Origin: Microterricola viridarii
GTDB lineage: Bacteria; Actinomycetota; Actinomycetes; Actinomycetales; Microbacteriaceae
Assembly (NCBI RefSeq): GCF_900104895.1
Contig: NZ_LT629742.1
Span: forward strand, 310,001 to 374,000
Length of the DNA stretch: 64,000 nucleotides
Direction: 5' to 3'
A program made the position numbers and the translations under genes. Shown in pieces: positions 1-8,555 of the stretch. How positions within the stretch are numbered: the first letter of the stretch is position 1; every line of letters starts with the position of its first letter. The notes beneath the pieces were generated by a model, which worked only from the letters and a program-made list of their open reading frames with translations, was not told the origin of the DNA and searched no databases.

Positions 1-1294
1 CGGTGGCGCGGCCGTCGGCGTCGATCGCGCCGAGTCCGCGCAGCACGGCGAGGGCATCGCCGAGGCTGCCGGCCGGGAGCGGGTCCACGAGCCGGAGCCC
101 GGCGCCGCCGGGCGCACCCCAGCAGGCCAGGAGCAGGGCGGCGTCGGTGAGATCCGCCACGGCGATCTCCGGGGCCGGGTGCGTCGGCGCGGCGGCGAAC
201 GTGCGCTCGTCGACGCAGCGGACGACCACGCCCGGCCCCTGCCGGGTGGCGCGGCCGGCGCGCTGGACGGCGGATGCCCGGGGTGTCGGGCCGGTGACGA
301 GGCCGCTCATGCCGCGCATCGCGTCGCGCTGCGGCGCGCGGGACAGGCAGCTGTCGACTACGAGGCGCACGCCGGGGACGGTCAGCGAGGATTCGGCGAG
401 CGATGTCGTGACAATGATCCGCGGCCGACTGTCGGGGCCCCGCCCGCCGATCACGGCATCCTGCTCGGCGGCGGGGACCTGACCGTGCAGCTCGCGGACG
501 TCGAGCTCCCCGGCGAGCCCGCGGATGCGCCTCGCGATCTCGGAGACCTCCCGCGCACCCGGCGCGAAGACGAGGGCGTCGGCGGCCGGATCGGTGCGCG
601 CGAGGTCGCGGTGCGCCGCAACCGCGGTGCTCGCGACGTGGTCGAGGAAGGCCCAGGTCACCCCGCGCTCGTCCAGCCGGGGGGTGGGGCAGGGCGCCCA
701 GCGCACCTCGAGCGGATGGGCGGGGACGGTCTGGGTCACGATCGGAGCCGGGGCGGCATCCGTGCCGAGGATGGCGGCGAACCGCTCGGCGTCGAGGGTG
801 GCGGACATCGCGACGAGGACGAGGTCGTCCCGCAGCTCGCGGACCTCGCCGAGCAGCCCGATCAACAGGTCAGTCTCCAGGGCGCGCTCGTGCACCTCGT
901 CGATGATGACCGCGCCGACGCCGTCGAGGCCGGGGTCGGTGAGCAGGCGGCGCAGGAGCACACCGGCGGTGACGAACTCGATGCGGGTGTCTGGGCTCAC
1001 CTGGCGTTCGCCGCGGACCGTGAATCCCACCCGGGAGCCGAGGGGCGAACCGTCCAGGTGCGCGAGCCGTCGGGCGGCGGCGCGGGCGGCGACCCGGCGA
1101 GGCTGCGTGACGATCACCCGGCCCGCGACGCGGTCGGCGACGATCGGCGGGACCAGCGTGGTCTTGCCCGTTCCGGGTGGCGCGCTGACGACGACGGAGG
1201 TGCTGTGGTCGAGTGCGGCGCCCAGATCGGTGATCGCGGCGGCGAACGCGAGTCCGCGACCGAGCTTCGACGGGTCGAACGGCGCAGTGGTCAC
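1..1294 (-). CDS. hrpB: ATP-dependent RNA helicase HrpB, 5' part (gene runs off the left edge)
   Basis: DExH-box RNA helicase of the HrpB family, cut by the window edge; about 430 of the usual 800 or so residues are present. Read on the minus strand from GTG at 1294, the N-terminus carries Walker A PPGTGKTT at residues 39-46, QPRR at 64-67 (motif Ia), DEVH at 132-135 (motif II), the SAT motif in VAMSATLDAERF, and further on the QRAGRATR arginine-finger motif VI. These are the RecA1 and RecA2 helicase domains in order; the HrpB-specific C-terminal domain lies outside. A purine run (GGGGGA) sits immediately before the GTG, closer than usual, but no better in-frame start is seen upstream. The biological role of HrpB is poorly defined in bacteria. 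The long plus-strand reading frames here are antisense shadows. Confidence 0.93.
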   Translation of the reverse strand, partial: MTTAPFDPSKLGRGLAFAAAITDLGAALDHSTSVVVSAPPGTGKTTLVPPIVADRVAGRVIVTQPRRVAARAAARRLAHLDGSPLGSRVGFTVRGERQVSPDTRIEFVTAGVLLRRLLTDPGLDGVGAVIIDEVHERALETDLLIGLLGEVRELRDDLVLVAMSATLDAERFAAILGTDAAPAPIVTQTVPAHPLEVRWAPCPTPRLDERGVTWAFLDHVASTAVAAHRDLARTDPAADALVFAPGAREVSEIARRIRGLAGELDVRELHGQVPAAEQDAVIGGRGPDSRPRIIVTTSLAESSLTVPGVRLVVDSCLSRAPQRDAMRGMSGLVTGPTPRASAVQRAGRATRQGPGVVVRCVDERTFAAAPTHPAPEIAVADLTDAALLLACWGAPGGAGLRLVDPLPAGSLGDALAVLRGLGAIDADGRAT

Positions 1295-1392
1295 TCCCCC
1301 AGTCTCTCGCGTTCCACGGGGGTGCGCGCACGGCGCCGACTCGCTAGCCTCGAGCCAGCACGCGCCGGCGCCGCTCAGTCGAGGAGGATGCG

Positions 1393-1940
1393 ATGGGACT
1401 CGTTTCGTATGGAATGCTCGTCTCGATCGACGGGTACATCGCGGATGCGGACGGGGAGATCACGCTCCCCGTGCCGGGACCGGAGCTGCACCGGCACTTC
1501 AACCACCACCAGCGCGAGCTCTCGCTCTCCGTCTACGGCCGCCGGATGTGGCAGATGATGAGCTACTGGGGGAGCCGGATCCGGAGCGCGACGAGGTGGC
1601 GGAGGAATTCGCCCGGGAGTGGAGGCGGACGCCGAAGGTCGTCTTCTCGGCCTCGCTGGGCGAGGTGCCCGACGGCGTCTCACTGATCGCCACCGATGCC
1701 GTGGCCGCGATGCGCCGGATCAAGGCCGACACCGCGGGTGAGATCGAGGTGAGCGGCGCGAGCCTGGCGGCCTCGCTGGGCGCTGCCGGCCTGATCGACG
1801 AGTACCGCCTGTACACGCAGCCGGTCGTGCTCGGCAGCGGGATCCCGTACTTCACGGCCGGCTATCGGCCCACGCTGCGCCTGCTCGGCGCCGAGTCGCT
1901 GCCCGACGACGTGGTGCTCACGCGCTACGTGCCGCGCTGA
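1393..1940 (+). pseudogene. Frameshifted dihydrofolate-reductase-like (RibD C-terminal domain) protein
   Basis: Two overlapping frames together give one RibD-C/DHFR-like protein of about 182 residues, the normal size. The first frame starts at ATG 1393 (MGLVSYGMLVSIDGYIADAD, the typical N-terminal strand with the S-x-D-G-Y/F motif) and reads well to about 1569 (QMMSYW). The continuation EPDPERDEVAEEFAREW through GSGIPYFTAGYRPTLRLL to the stop at 1940 is in the next frame. The switch falls at a run of five G at about 1567-1571; one extra G would restore a single frame. Members of this family are annotated as dihydrofolate or pyrimidine reductases, but the substrate of this one is unknown. Either a real inactivating mutation or a homopolymer sequencing error would explain it; the flawless remainder of both halves favours a recent event or an error. 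Confidence 0.8.
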
Positions 1941-1960
1941 GCCGCGCGCCGCTCAGGACC

Positions 1961-2335
1961 CTACCCGATGCGCCACTTGGTGCCCCAGCGCACCAGCGGG
2001 TGCAGCACGCTGATCAGCTCGCGGCCCGCCTCGCTCAGCCGGTAGCGCACCTGCACCGGCGTGCTCGGGGTGACCTCGCGCAGCATGAGGCCCTCCTGCT
2101 CGAGCTCCTTGAGGCGCACGGAGAGCATCCGGTCGGAGATGCCGTCGACGAGCGCGCGGTACTCCGAGAAGCGCTCGGCGCCGCGGGCGCCGGCCAACAG
2201 GATCGACGCCGTCCACTTGCGGCCGGCGACCTCGGCCGCCATCTGGAAGCGGCGGCACTCCGCCTCGTCAATGTGCTCGCCGTAGAGCGAGGTCAGTTCA
2301 TCGGTCTGGGCCGCAGCCGTTCCATCGGAAGTCAC
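1961..2335 (-). CDS. HxlR-family winged-helix transcriptional regulator
   Basis: 124-residue protein of the HxlR (MarR-like) family. The family core is complete: C27-RRFQMAAEVAGRKWTASIL, then the FSEYRALVDGISDRMLSVRLKELEQEGL recognition-helix region and the wing VTPSTPVQVRYRLSEAGREL. The single N-terminal cysteine at residue 27 corresponds to the cysteine that senses quinones and oxidants in characterised relatives (YodB, QorR), so redox sensing is plausible but inferred. The GTG start lies inside a perfect 9+9 bp inverted repeat, so the protein probably represses itself and the divergent flavin oxidoreductase. It converges with the broken RibD-C-like gene, 20 bp away. Confidence 0.9.
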   Translation of the reverse strand: MTSDGTAAAQTDELTSLYGEHIDEAECRRFQMAAEVAGRKWTASILLAGARGAERFSEYRALVDGISDRMLSVRLKELEQEGLMLREVTPSTPVQVRYRLSEAGRELISVLHPLVRWGTKWRIG

Positions 2336-2353
2336 TTACTCATCGTAAGTGAC
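2331..2353. promoter_or_regulatory. Perfect palindromic operator between the HxlR gene and the LLM oxidoreductase
   Basis: GTCACTTAC, five bases (TCATC), then GTAAGTGAC: a perfect 9-bp inverted repeat. The left arm contains the GTG start of the HxlR gene (2333-2335). The position in the divergent region and the symmetry make it the likely binding site of the adjacent HxlR protein. This assignment is inference from context. Confidence 0.8.
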
Positions 2354-2427
2354 TAACCATCACTTCGCCAATTCCGCGGGGACGGACAACGATGGAAGGA
2401 CAGCGACACCCGCGAAAGGATTTCACG

Positions 2428-3486
2428 ATGGAACTCGGCGTCTACAGCTTCGGCAGCCTCGCCCGCGACCCGCAGAGCGGGGAGCTCGTCAGCAGCGCGC
2501 AGGCCACGCGCAACCTGCTCGAGGCGATCCGCGTCGCCGACGAGGTGGGCTTGGACTACTTCGGCATCGGCGAGCACCACACCCCCGAGATGCCGGCCTC
2601 GGCCGCCGCCACGATCCTGGCCGCCGCGGCATCCGTCACCGAGAACATCACCCTCGCCAGCGCCGTCACGGTGCTGAGCACCGACGACCCCGTGCGCGTG
2701 TTCCAGCAGTTCGCCACGGTCGACGCGCTCAGCAACGGCCGGGCCGAGATCACCGCCGGGCGCGGTTCGTCGACCGAGTCGTTCCCGCTCTTCGGCTACA
2801 GCCTGGGCGACTACGACAAGCTCTACGCCGAGAAGCTCGACCTGCTGCTCGCGATCAATGCGAACCAGAACGTCACGTGGAGCGGCAGCACGCGGCCGGC
2901 CCTCCAGGACGCCCCTGTCGTTCCCCGGCCGGATGCCGGCAGCCTGCCGATCTGGCTCGGCACCGGCGGCAACCCCTCCTCCTCGGTGCGCGCCGGCCTG
3001 CTCGGCCTGCCCGTCTCCTATGGCATCATCGGCGGCGCGCCGGCCCGCTTCGCACCGCTCACCGAGCTCTACCGCAACACCGCCAGGGCCAACGGCATGG
3101 CCGAGGCCGACATCAAGGTGTCGGTCGGCAGCCCTGGCTTCATCGGCGAGGTCGGCAAGACGGCGCGCGACGACTTCTGGCCGCACTGGCACAACACGAT
3201 GGGCGTGATCGGCTCGCAGCGCGGATTCGCCGCCCCGGCCCGGCTCTCCTACGACCGCGACGCCTCCCGCATGGGCGCCCTGTTCGTCGGCTCGCCGGAG
3301 GAGATCGCCGAGCGGATCGTCGCCCTGCACGGCGCGCTCGGGCACATGCGGCACTTCTTCCAGATGGACTTCGGCGACATGCCGCAGGCGCAGCTGCTGC
3401 GCTCCATCGAGCTGCTCGGCACCCGGGTGAAGCCCCTCGTGGACGAGGCGGTGGCGGAAACGGCCGGCCAGCCGGCGGGAGCGTAG
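2428..3486 (+). CDS. LLM-class flavin-dependent oxidoreductase
   Basis: 352-residue protein of the bacterial-luciferase-like (LLM) superfamily, a TIM-barrel that uses FMN or F420. Family signatures seen are MELGVYSFGSLARD at the N-terminus, DYFGIGEHHTPEMP at about residues 48-61, LASAVTVLSTDDPVRVFQQFATVD, and the GRGSSTESFPLFGYSL segment. The start ATG at 2428 has GAAAGGA 10 bp upstream; an earlier in-frame ATG at 2392 lacks such a site. It is divergent from the HxlR regulator and overlapping with its operator region, and is followed after 2 bp by a dinucleotide-binding protein of the F420-reductase type. The substrate cannot be read from the sequence. Confidence 0.92.
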   Translation: MELGVYSFGSLARDPQSGELVSSAQATRNLLEAIRVADEVGLDYFGIGEHHTPEMPASAAATILAAAASVTENITLASAVTVLSTDDPVRVFQQFATVDALSNGRAEITAGRGSSTESFPLFGYSLGDYDKLYAEKLDLLLAINANQNVTWSGSTRPALQDAPVVPRPDAGSLPIWLGTGGNPSSSVRAGLLGLPVSYGIIGGAPARFAPLTELYRNTARANGMAEADIKVSVGSPGFIGEVGKTARDDFWPHWHNTMGVIGSQRGFAAPARLSYDRDASRMGALFVGSPEEIAERIVALHGALGHMRHFFQMDFGDMPQAQLLRSIELLGTRVKPLVDEAVAETAGQPAGA

Positions 3487-3488
3487 CC

Positions 3489-4139
3489 GTGGCGACCATC
3501 GGGATCATCGGGGCGGGCAAGGTGGGCACGGCGATCGCCCGGCTGGCCATCGCCGCGGGTGACGAGGTGCTGTTGGTGGCCTCGCCCGGCGCCCAGTACT
3601 TCGAGCAGATCGTGGCGCTGACGGTGCCGGGGGCCCGGGCGGCGACGCTCGACGAGGTGGCGGATGCCGCCGAGCTCACGATCCTCGCGGTGCCGTTCGG
3701 CAAGGTCGACACCGTGCCGATGAATCGATTCAATGGCGCCGTCGTCGTCGACGCCAGCAACCACTGGGAGCCGGTCGACGGCATCCCGGCGATCCTGCAC
3801 GGCGCGGACGCCGGCCTCTCCAGCAGCGAGCTGGTGCAGCGGCTGCACCCCGGCGTGCGCCTGGTGAAGTCGCTCAACCACCTCGGCTACCACGACATGG
3901 ACACCGACGGCGCCCCGGCCGGGGCGGCGAACCGCCGTGCCGTGGCCGTCGCGGGCGACCACGCGGCCGCCAACGCCACGGTCGCGGCCTTCCTCGACCG
4001 CATCGGGTTCGACGCCGTGGACCTCGGCGCTCTGGCAGCCGGGGCGGTGCTGCAACCGGGCGAGCAGATCTTCGGGCGCTTCGTGCAGCGGGAGGAGCTG
4101 GCCGCGTTGGCACTGCAAGAGCACGAGGTCGCCGCCTAG
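3489..4139 (+). CDS. NADPH-dependent F420 reductase-like dinucleotide-binding protein
   Basis: 216-residue Rossmann-fold protein starting at GTG 3489, two bases after the stop of the LLM oxidoreductase. The N-terminus VATIGIIGAGKVGTAIARLAIAAGDEV holds the GxGxxG nucleotide-binding loop. VVVDASNHWEPVDG and LVKSLNHLGYHDM match the layout of the COG2085 family (F420H2:NADP oxidoreductase and relatives). Tight coupling suggests that it supplies or recycles the reduced cofactor for the upstream flavoenzyme, or acts on the same compound. Whether it uses F420 or only NADP(H) is not visible. No separate promoter was seen. Confidence 0.85.
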   Translation: MATIGIIGAGKVGTAIARLAIAAGDEVLLVASPGAQYFEQIVALTVPGARAATLDEVADAAELTILAVPFGKVDTVPMNRFNGAVVVDASNHWEPVDGIPAILHGADAGLSSSELVQRLHPGVRLVKSLNHLGYHDMDTDGAPAGAANRRAVAVAGDHAAANATVAAFLDRIGFDAVDLGALAAGAVLQPGEQIFGRFVQREELAALALQEHEVAA

Positions 4140-4160
4140 GGCGGCCGCGTCCGGAGCTCG

Positions 4161-4234
4161 TCGGGAGGCGAACGCGAGATCGGGAGGCCGGAACCGGCCC
4201 GAAACCGCCTCCCGATCGCGCGAGTGCCTCCCGA
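4161..4234. repeat. 74-bp intergenic element, first copy of type A (TCGGGAGGC)
   Basis: Four exact copies of one 9-mer: TCGGGAGGC at 4161 and 4180, and its reverse complement GCCTCCCGA at 4207 and 4226. The inner pair forms the ends of a 36-bp inverted repeat. The same offsets (0, 19, 46, 65) recur at 22889-22962 with the same 9-mer and at 8345-8418 with a different 9-mer. It lies between the F420-reductase-like gene and the PLP dehydratase gene. Confidence 0.9.
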
Positions 4235-4301
4235 TCCGGCGCCGGCTCGCCGCCTAGAGTTGTCTCAGCCCGCGCACAACCGCCGCCGATTGGACCCGCT
4301 C

Positions 4302-5234
4302 ATGACGCTCACCAGACTCGACGTCCAGGCCGCCGAGGCGCGCACGCGCGACTATGTGCGGCGCACGCCGACGTTCCGCGCCAGCCCGACCCTCTCCGTC
4401 AAGCTGGAGTTCCTGCAGCGCACCGGCACGTTCAAGGCGCGCGGGGCGTTCAACCGACAGCTCGCCGCCCGGGAGCGGGGCGAGCTGGATGCCGGGATCG
4501 GCATCGTCGTGGCGTCCGGCGGCAACGCGGGCATCGCGCACGCCTACGCGGCCTCCGTGCTCGGGGTGCCCAGCACGGTGTTCGTGCCGGAGACGGCGCC
4601 CGCCGTCAAGGTGGCGCTGCTGCGCACCCTCGGGGCGACCGTGGTGCAGGCCGGCAGCGAGTACGTCGAGGCGTACGCGGCGGCGACCGTGTTCGCCGCC
4701 GAGCGCGGCGCGCTGTTCTGCCACGCCTACGACCAGCCGGAGATCGCGGCCGGCGCCGGGGTCCTGGCCACGGAGCTGCTCGAGGACGACCCCGGCATCG
4801 ACACCATCGTGGTGGCCGTCGGCGGCGCCGGGCTGCTGGCCGGCGTGCTCGCCGCGGTGGACGGCCGCGCCCACGTCGTGGCCGTCGAGCCTGAGGCGGC
4901 GCCCACCCTGCACGCCGCGCTGGCGGCCGGCGCCCCGGTCGACGTGCCGGTCGGCGGAGTCGCGGCCGACTCCCTCGGCGCCCGGCGCGTCGGGCAGATC
5001 GGCTTCGACCTGGCCCAGCCCGCGCACGCCCGGGGCTCCCTGAGCAGCGTGCTGGTCGCCGACTCCGACATCGTGGCTGCGCGCTCCGCGCTCTGGCGCG
5101 ACTACCGGATCCCCAGCGAGCACGGCGCGGCCACGGCGGCGGCCGCCCTGGCATCCGATGCCTACAGTCCACGGCCGGGCGAGCGCGTCGCGGTGGTCAT
5201 CTGCGGGGCGAACACGGACGCCGGCACCTTCTAG
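4302..5234 (+). CDS. PLP-dependent serine/threonine dehydratase-family protein
   Basis: 310-residue fold-type II PLP enzyme of the threonine ammonia-lyase/serine racemase group. Lys45 in GTFKARGAF is the expected Schiff-base lysine. SGGNAG at residues 72-77 is the loop that binds the substrate carboxylate. VAVGGAGLLAGVLAAV is the glycine-rich phosphate-binding loop (usually GGGGL; here the second glycine run is broken by Ala). There is no C-terminal ACT domain, so it is a catabolic or biosynthetically unregulated type. The start at 4302 is chosen because the protein homology begins there; upstream lies the 74-bp repeat. Exact substrate (threonine, serine or a hydroxy-amino acid) is uncertain. 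Confidence 0.88.
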   Translation: MTLTRLDVQAAEARTRDYVRRTPTFRASPTLSVKLEFLQRTGTFKARGAFNRQLAARERGELDAGIGIVVASGGNAGIAHAYAASVLGVPSTVFVPETAPAVKVALLRTLGATVVQAGSEYVEAYAAATVFAAERGALFCHAYDQPEIAAGAGVLATELLEDDPGIDTIVVAVGGAGLLAGVLAAVDGRAHVVAVEPEAAPTLHAALAAGAPVDVPVGGVAADSLGARRVGQIGFDLAQPAHARGSLSSVLVADSDIVAARSALWRDYRIPSEHGAATAAAALASDAYSPRPGERVAVVICGANTDAGTF

Positions 5235-5444
5235 CGCCGCCGCTCGCCCGCCGGCGCGTTGGGCATTCCGGCAGAACCGCTCGGAATTGACGCGGAACTA
5301 AAGAATCTCGGATCTTCGCGCCACGATCGCTGGATGATCGCCCTGAGCGACCCGTACTGTCAGACTCGTCGTGTGCTGCAGAGTTGCCGCAGCGGTCCTG
5401 ACCGCAGACCGGCTTGCCGCACCCCTTCGAGACGGGAGTATGGC

Positions 5445-6647
5445 TTGAGAGTCGGCATTGCGCGAGAGCGCCGAGACGGGGAGAGGCGCGTCGCCGCCAC
5501 TCCGGACACCGTGCGTCAACTGACGGGGCTGGGCCTCGAGGTCCTCATCGAGAGCGGCGCGGGCATCGCCGCCGGGCACAGCGACCAGAGCTACGCGGAT
5601 GCCGGCGCGACCGTCGTCCCCGCGCTCGAGCTCGCCGAGCTGGGCGTCTTCGCCCACGTGCGGCCGCTCACCCCGGAGACCGTTGGCCTGCTGCGCCGCG
5701 GCGCGGTCACCATCGGCCTCGCCTCCCCGGCCAGCGAGCTGCCCACCGTGCGGGCCCTCGCCGGGGCCGGCATCACGGCGTTCGCGCTCGAGCTGGTGCC
5801 GCGCATCTCGCGCGCCCAGTCGATGGACGCCCTCACCTCGCAGGCCCTCATCGCCGGCTACCGCTGCGTGCTGGAGGCAGCCACGCGCCTGCCCCGCTTC
5901 TTCCCGCTGTACATGACCGCGGCCGGCACGATCCCGCCCGCCAGCGTGCTGGTGCTCGGCGCCGGCGTCGCCGGACTCCAGGCGATCGGCACGGCCAAGC
6001 GGCTCGGCGCCCGGGTCTCGGCGAACGACGTGCGGCCGGCATCCGCCGACGAGGTCGCCTCGATGGGGGCGAAGTTCATCAACCTGGACCTCGAGACCGC
6101 CGAGGCCAGCGGCGGCTACGCGAAGGAGCTCGGCGACGACAAGGCGGCCAGGCAGCGCGCGCTGCTGGCCCCGCACGTCGCGGCAGCCGACGTGCTGATC
6201 ACCACCGCGGCCATCCCCGGGCGCCCCGCGCCGCTGCTCGTCACCCGCGCGATGGTGCAGGCGATGAAGCCCGGCTCGGTCGTGGTCGACCTGGCCGCCG
6301 AGAGCGGCGGCAACGTCGAGGGCGCCGTGGCCGGCGCCGACGTGCTCGTGCCCACCGCCGACGGTTCCGGCGAGGTCACCATCGTCGGCATGAAGGATGC
6401 CGCATCGGCGATGGCCTCCGACGCCTCCCGGCTCTACGCCAAGAACGTCGCCAACCTGCTCGAGCTGATGACGGCCGACGGCGTCGTCGCCCCCGATTTC
6501 GGCGACGAGGTCGTCGCCGGCGCCTGCCTGACCGCCGACGGGGTGGTGCGGCACGCGCCGACCGCTGAGGCGCTCGGGCTGCCGCCGGCCGCCGCTGCGG
6601 ACGCAGCGGCCCCCGATGCGAAGGCAACCGAAGGAGGAGTGGCCTGA
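5445..6647 (+). CDS. pntAA: NAD(P) transhydrogenase subunit alpha, part 1
   Basis: 400-residue NAD(H)-binding domain I of the membrane transhydrogenase, which couples hydride transfer from NADH to NADP+ to inward proton movement. MRVGIARERRDGERRVAATPDTV at the start and the VLVLGAGVAGLQAIGTAKRLGARV Rossmann loop are diagnostic, as is the RAMVQAMKPGSVVVDLAAESGGNVE segment. The start is TTG at 5445 with GGGAG about 7 bp upstream; a nearby ATG at 5440 is out of frame and reads ATG GCT TGA. Downstream genes overlap by 1 and 4 bp, so the three subunits form one operon. A 210-bp region upstream must carry the promoter; no clear -10/-35 pair was recognised. Confidence 0.96.
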   Translation: MRVGIARERRDGERRVAATPDTVRQLTGLGLEVLIESGAGIAAGHSDQSYADAGATVVPALELAELGVFAHVRPLTPETVGLLRRGAVTIGLASPASELPTVRALAGAGITAFALELVPRISRAQSMDALTSQALIAGYRCVLEAATRLPRFFPLYMTAAGTIPPASVLVLGAGVAGLQAIGTAKRLGARVSANDVRPASADEVASMGAKFINLDLETAEASGGYAKELGDDKAARQRALLAPHVAAADVLITTAAIPGRPAPLLVTRAMVQAMKPGSVVVDLAAESGGNVEGAVAGADVLVPTADGSGEVTIVGMKDAASAMASDASRLYAKNVANLLELMTADGVVAPDFGDEVVAGACLTADGVVRHAPTAEALGLPPAAAADAAAPDAKATEGGVA

Positions 6648-6961
6648 TGGACGGAATTGCCCTGTTGACGATCACCGTGCTCGCGGTGTTCGTCGGTTTC
6701 GAGGTCGTCTCGAAGGTGTCGAGCACGCTGCACACGCCGCTGATGTCGGGCGCGAACGCGATCCACGGCATCATCCTCGTCGGCGCGATCATCGTCGCGG
6801 GCCAGGCGCACGAGCCGCTCGTACTCGCCGTCGCCCTGCTCGCGGTGGTGCTCGCCACCGCCAACCTCGTCGGCGGATTCGTCGTGACCGACCGCATGCT
6901 CGAAATGTTCCGCGGGCGCAAGGCGCCGGCATCCGCTGATCAGAAGGAGACCGGCCGATGA
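6647..6961 (+). CDS. pntAB: NAD(P) transhydrogenase subunit alpha, part 2 (membrane)
   Basis: 104-residue membrane subunit with three or four hydrophobic helices (about residues 3-20, 36-54, 58-82). MSGANAIHGIILVGAIIV is the conserved first core helix region of the proton channel, and ATANLVGGFVVTDRMLEMF is the conserved end that leads into the next subunit. ATG shares one base with the TGA of pntAA (TGATG), so translation is coupled. The short C-terminal tail is charged and cytoplasmic. Confidence 0.95.
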   Translation: MDGIALLTITVLAVFVGFEVVSKVSSTLHTPLMSGANAIHGIILVGAIIVAGQAHEPLVLAVALLAVVLATANLVGGFVVTDRMLEMFRGRKAPASADQKETGR

Positions 6962-8331
6962 CGCTGCTCGACCCCACCTGGGCCGCCCTGCTCTACCTCG
7001 TCGCCGCCGTCTGCTTCATCCTGGCCCTGCGCGGCCTGGCGGCGCCGAAGACCGCCCGGCGCGGCAACCTGATCGGCGCCTTCGGCGCGCTCGTGGCCGT
7101 CGTGACCGTGTTCCTCTCGACGGAGCTCGACAACGTCCCCTGGATCCTCGGGGCCATCGCGGTCGGCGCGCTCGTCGCGGCGCCCGTCTCGCGCCGGGTG
7201 AAGATGACCCAGATGCCGCAGCTCGTCGCCGTCTTCAACGGCGTCGGCGGCGGGGCGGCCGCACTGGTCGCCCTGCTCGAGCTCGCCCACAACGACGACC
7301 CGTGGGTGCGCCTGGCCATCGTCTTCGCGCTGCTCGTCGGCGCCATCTCCTTCGCCGGCTCGGCGATCACCTTCGCCAAGCTGCAGGAGCTGATGACGAC
7401 GCGGCCCGTGCTCTTCCCCGGGCTCCCAGTGGTGATGGGGCTCGTCGTCGTGCTGGCGATCGCCGGCGCCGCCGTCACGATTGCAACTGGTTCAACCGGT
7501 TACGCCCTCGTGCTGCTCGCGATCGGCCTCGCCGCCGGCGTGCTGCTCGTGCTGCCGGTCGGCGGCGCCGACGTGCCCATCGTGATCTCGCTGTTGAATG
7601 CCTTCACCGGCCTGGCCGTCGCGGCATCCGGCCTCGTGCTCGACAACGTGCTGCTCGTCGTGGCCGGCACCCTCGTCGGCGCCAGCGGCACGATCCTCAC
7701 CCAGGCGATGGCGGCCGCGATGGGGCGCGGCGTCACCGGCATCCTGTTCGGCGCCTTCCGCGGCGGATCGACCGCCGGCTCCACCACGCAGAGCGAGCGC
7801 CCGGTGCGCTCCTCCAGCCCCGAGGACGTCGCCGTGCTGCTCGGCTACGCCCAGCGGGTCATCGTGGTTCCCGGCTACGGTCTCGCGGTCGCCCAGGGCC
7901 AGCACACCCTGGTCGAGCTGGCCACGACCCTCGAGGCGCGCGGCACCGAGGTCGTCTACGCCATCCACCCGGTGGCCGGGCGCATGCCGGGCCACATGAA
8001 CGTGCTGCTCGCCGAGGCCAACGTGCCCTACGAGTCGCTCAAGGAGATGGCCGACGTGAACCCCGAGTTCAAGACGACGGATGTCGTGCTCGTCGTCGGC
8101 GCGAACGACGTCGTCAACCCGGCGGCGAAGACCTCGCCCGGCTCGCCGATCTACGGCATGCCGATCCTCGAGGCCGGAGACGCGCGCCAGGTCGTGTTCC
8201 TCAAGCGCTCGATGCGCCCCGGCTTCGCCGGCATCGAGAACGAGCTGCTGTACGAGCCGCAGACCACCCTGCTGTTCGGCGACGCCAAGGACTCCCTCGG
8301 CAAGGTGCTCGCGGCGGTGAAGGCGCTTTAG
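6958..8331 (+). CDS. pntB: NAD(P) transhydrogenase subunit beta
   Basis: 457-residue subunit with about nine membrane helices in the first 270 residues and the NADP(H)-binding domain III at the C-terminus. Domain III shows VIVVPGYGLAVAQGQHTLVEL (nucleotide loop), AIHPVAGRMPGHMNVLLAEANVPY, VLVVGANDVVNPAA and VVFLKRSMRPGFAGIENELLY, all diagnostic. The start overlaps the pntAB stop by 4 bp (ATGA). It is the last gene of the operon; a 74-bp inverted-repeat element follows 13 bp after the stop and may act as terminator. Confidence 0.97.
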   Translation: MTLLDPTWAALLYLVAAVCFILALRGLAAPKTARRGNLIGAFGALVAVVTVFLSTELDNVPWILGAIAVGALVAAPVSRRVKMTQMPQLVAVFNGVGGGAAALVALLELAHNDDPWVRLAIVFALLVGAISFAGSAITFAKLQELMTTRPVLFPGLPVVMGLVVVLAIAGAAVTIATGSTGYALVLLAIGLAAGVLLVLPVGGADVPIVISLLNAFTGLAVAASGLVLDNVLLVVAGTLVGASGTILTQAMAAAMGRGVTGILFGAFRGGSTAGSTTQSERPVRSSSPEDVAVLLGYAQRVIVVPGYGLAVAQGQHTLVELATTLEARGTEVVYAIHPVAGRMPGHMNVLLAEANVPYESLKEMADVNPEFKTTDVVLVVGANDVVNPAAKTSPGSPIYGMPILEAGDARQVVFLKRSMRPGFAGIENELLYEPQTTLLFGDAKDSLGKVLAAVKAL

Positions 8332-8344
8332 GCGGTGGCGGTGC

Positions 8345-8418
8345 CGCTCGCGGCCCCCGTTCCGTCTCGCGGCACTGGGTATACCCAGTGCCGCGAGACG
8401 TTTCGCGTGCCGCGAGAC
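8345..8418. repeat. 74-bp intergenic element, type B, with a perfect 38-bp palindrome
   Basis: Bases 8363-8400 are a perfect palindrome centred on GTATAC. The 9-mer GTCTCGCGG is at 8364, its reverse complement CCGCGAGAC at 8391 and again at 8410, and a 7/9 match (CGCTCGCGG) at 8345. Offsets 0, 19, 46, 65 are identical to those of the type A elements at 4161 and 22889, although the 9-mer differs. It lies just after pntB and could double as a terminator hairpin. Confidence 0.88.
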
Positions 8419-8555
8419 GCCCGCCGCGGTGCGGATTCTGCGACCCGCGGGGGCGGGCCGGCGCCTCAGGCGAGGCTGCTGCGCCGCGCCCAGCTTGCGA
8501 CACGCGGCGGCGACGTAGACTGGAGCAGTTCCCCAGCCATGAAAGAGGTCGCAGC

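Noticed and set aside
179-1940. Long plus-strand reading frames over the left end
   Set aside because: They are antisense or alternate-frame shadows of hrpB; the minus-strand frame shows clear helicase motifs. Only the final part (from about 1570) is real, as the second half of the frameshifted RibD-C-like gene.
5440-5448. ATG at 5440 as the pntAA start
   Set aside because: It reads ATG GCT TGA and is out of frame; TTG 5445 keeps the conserved N-terminus.
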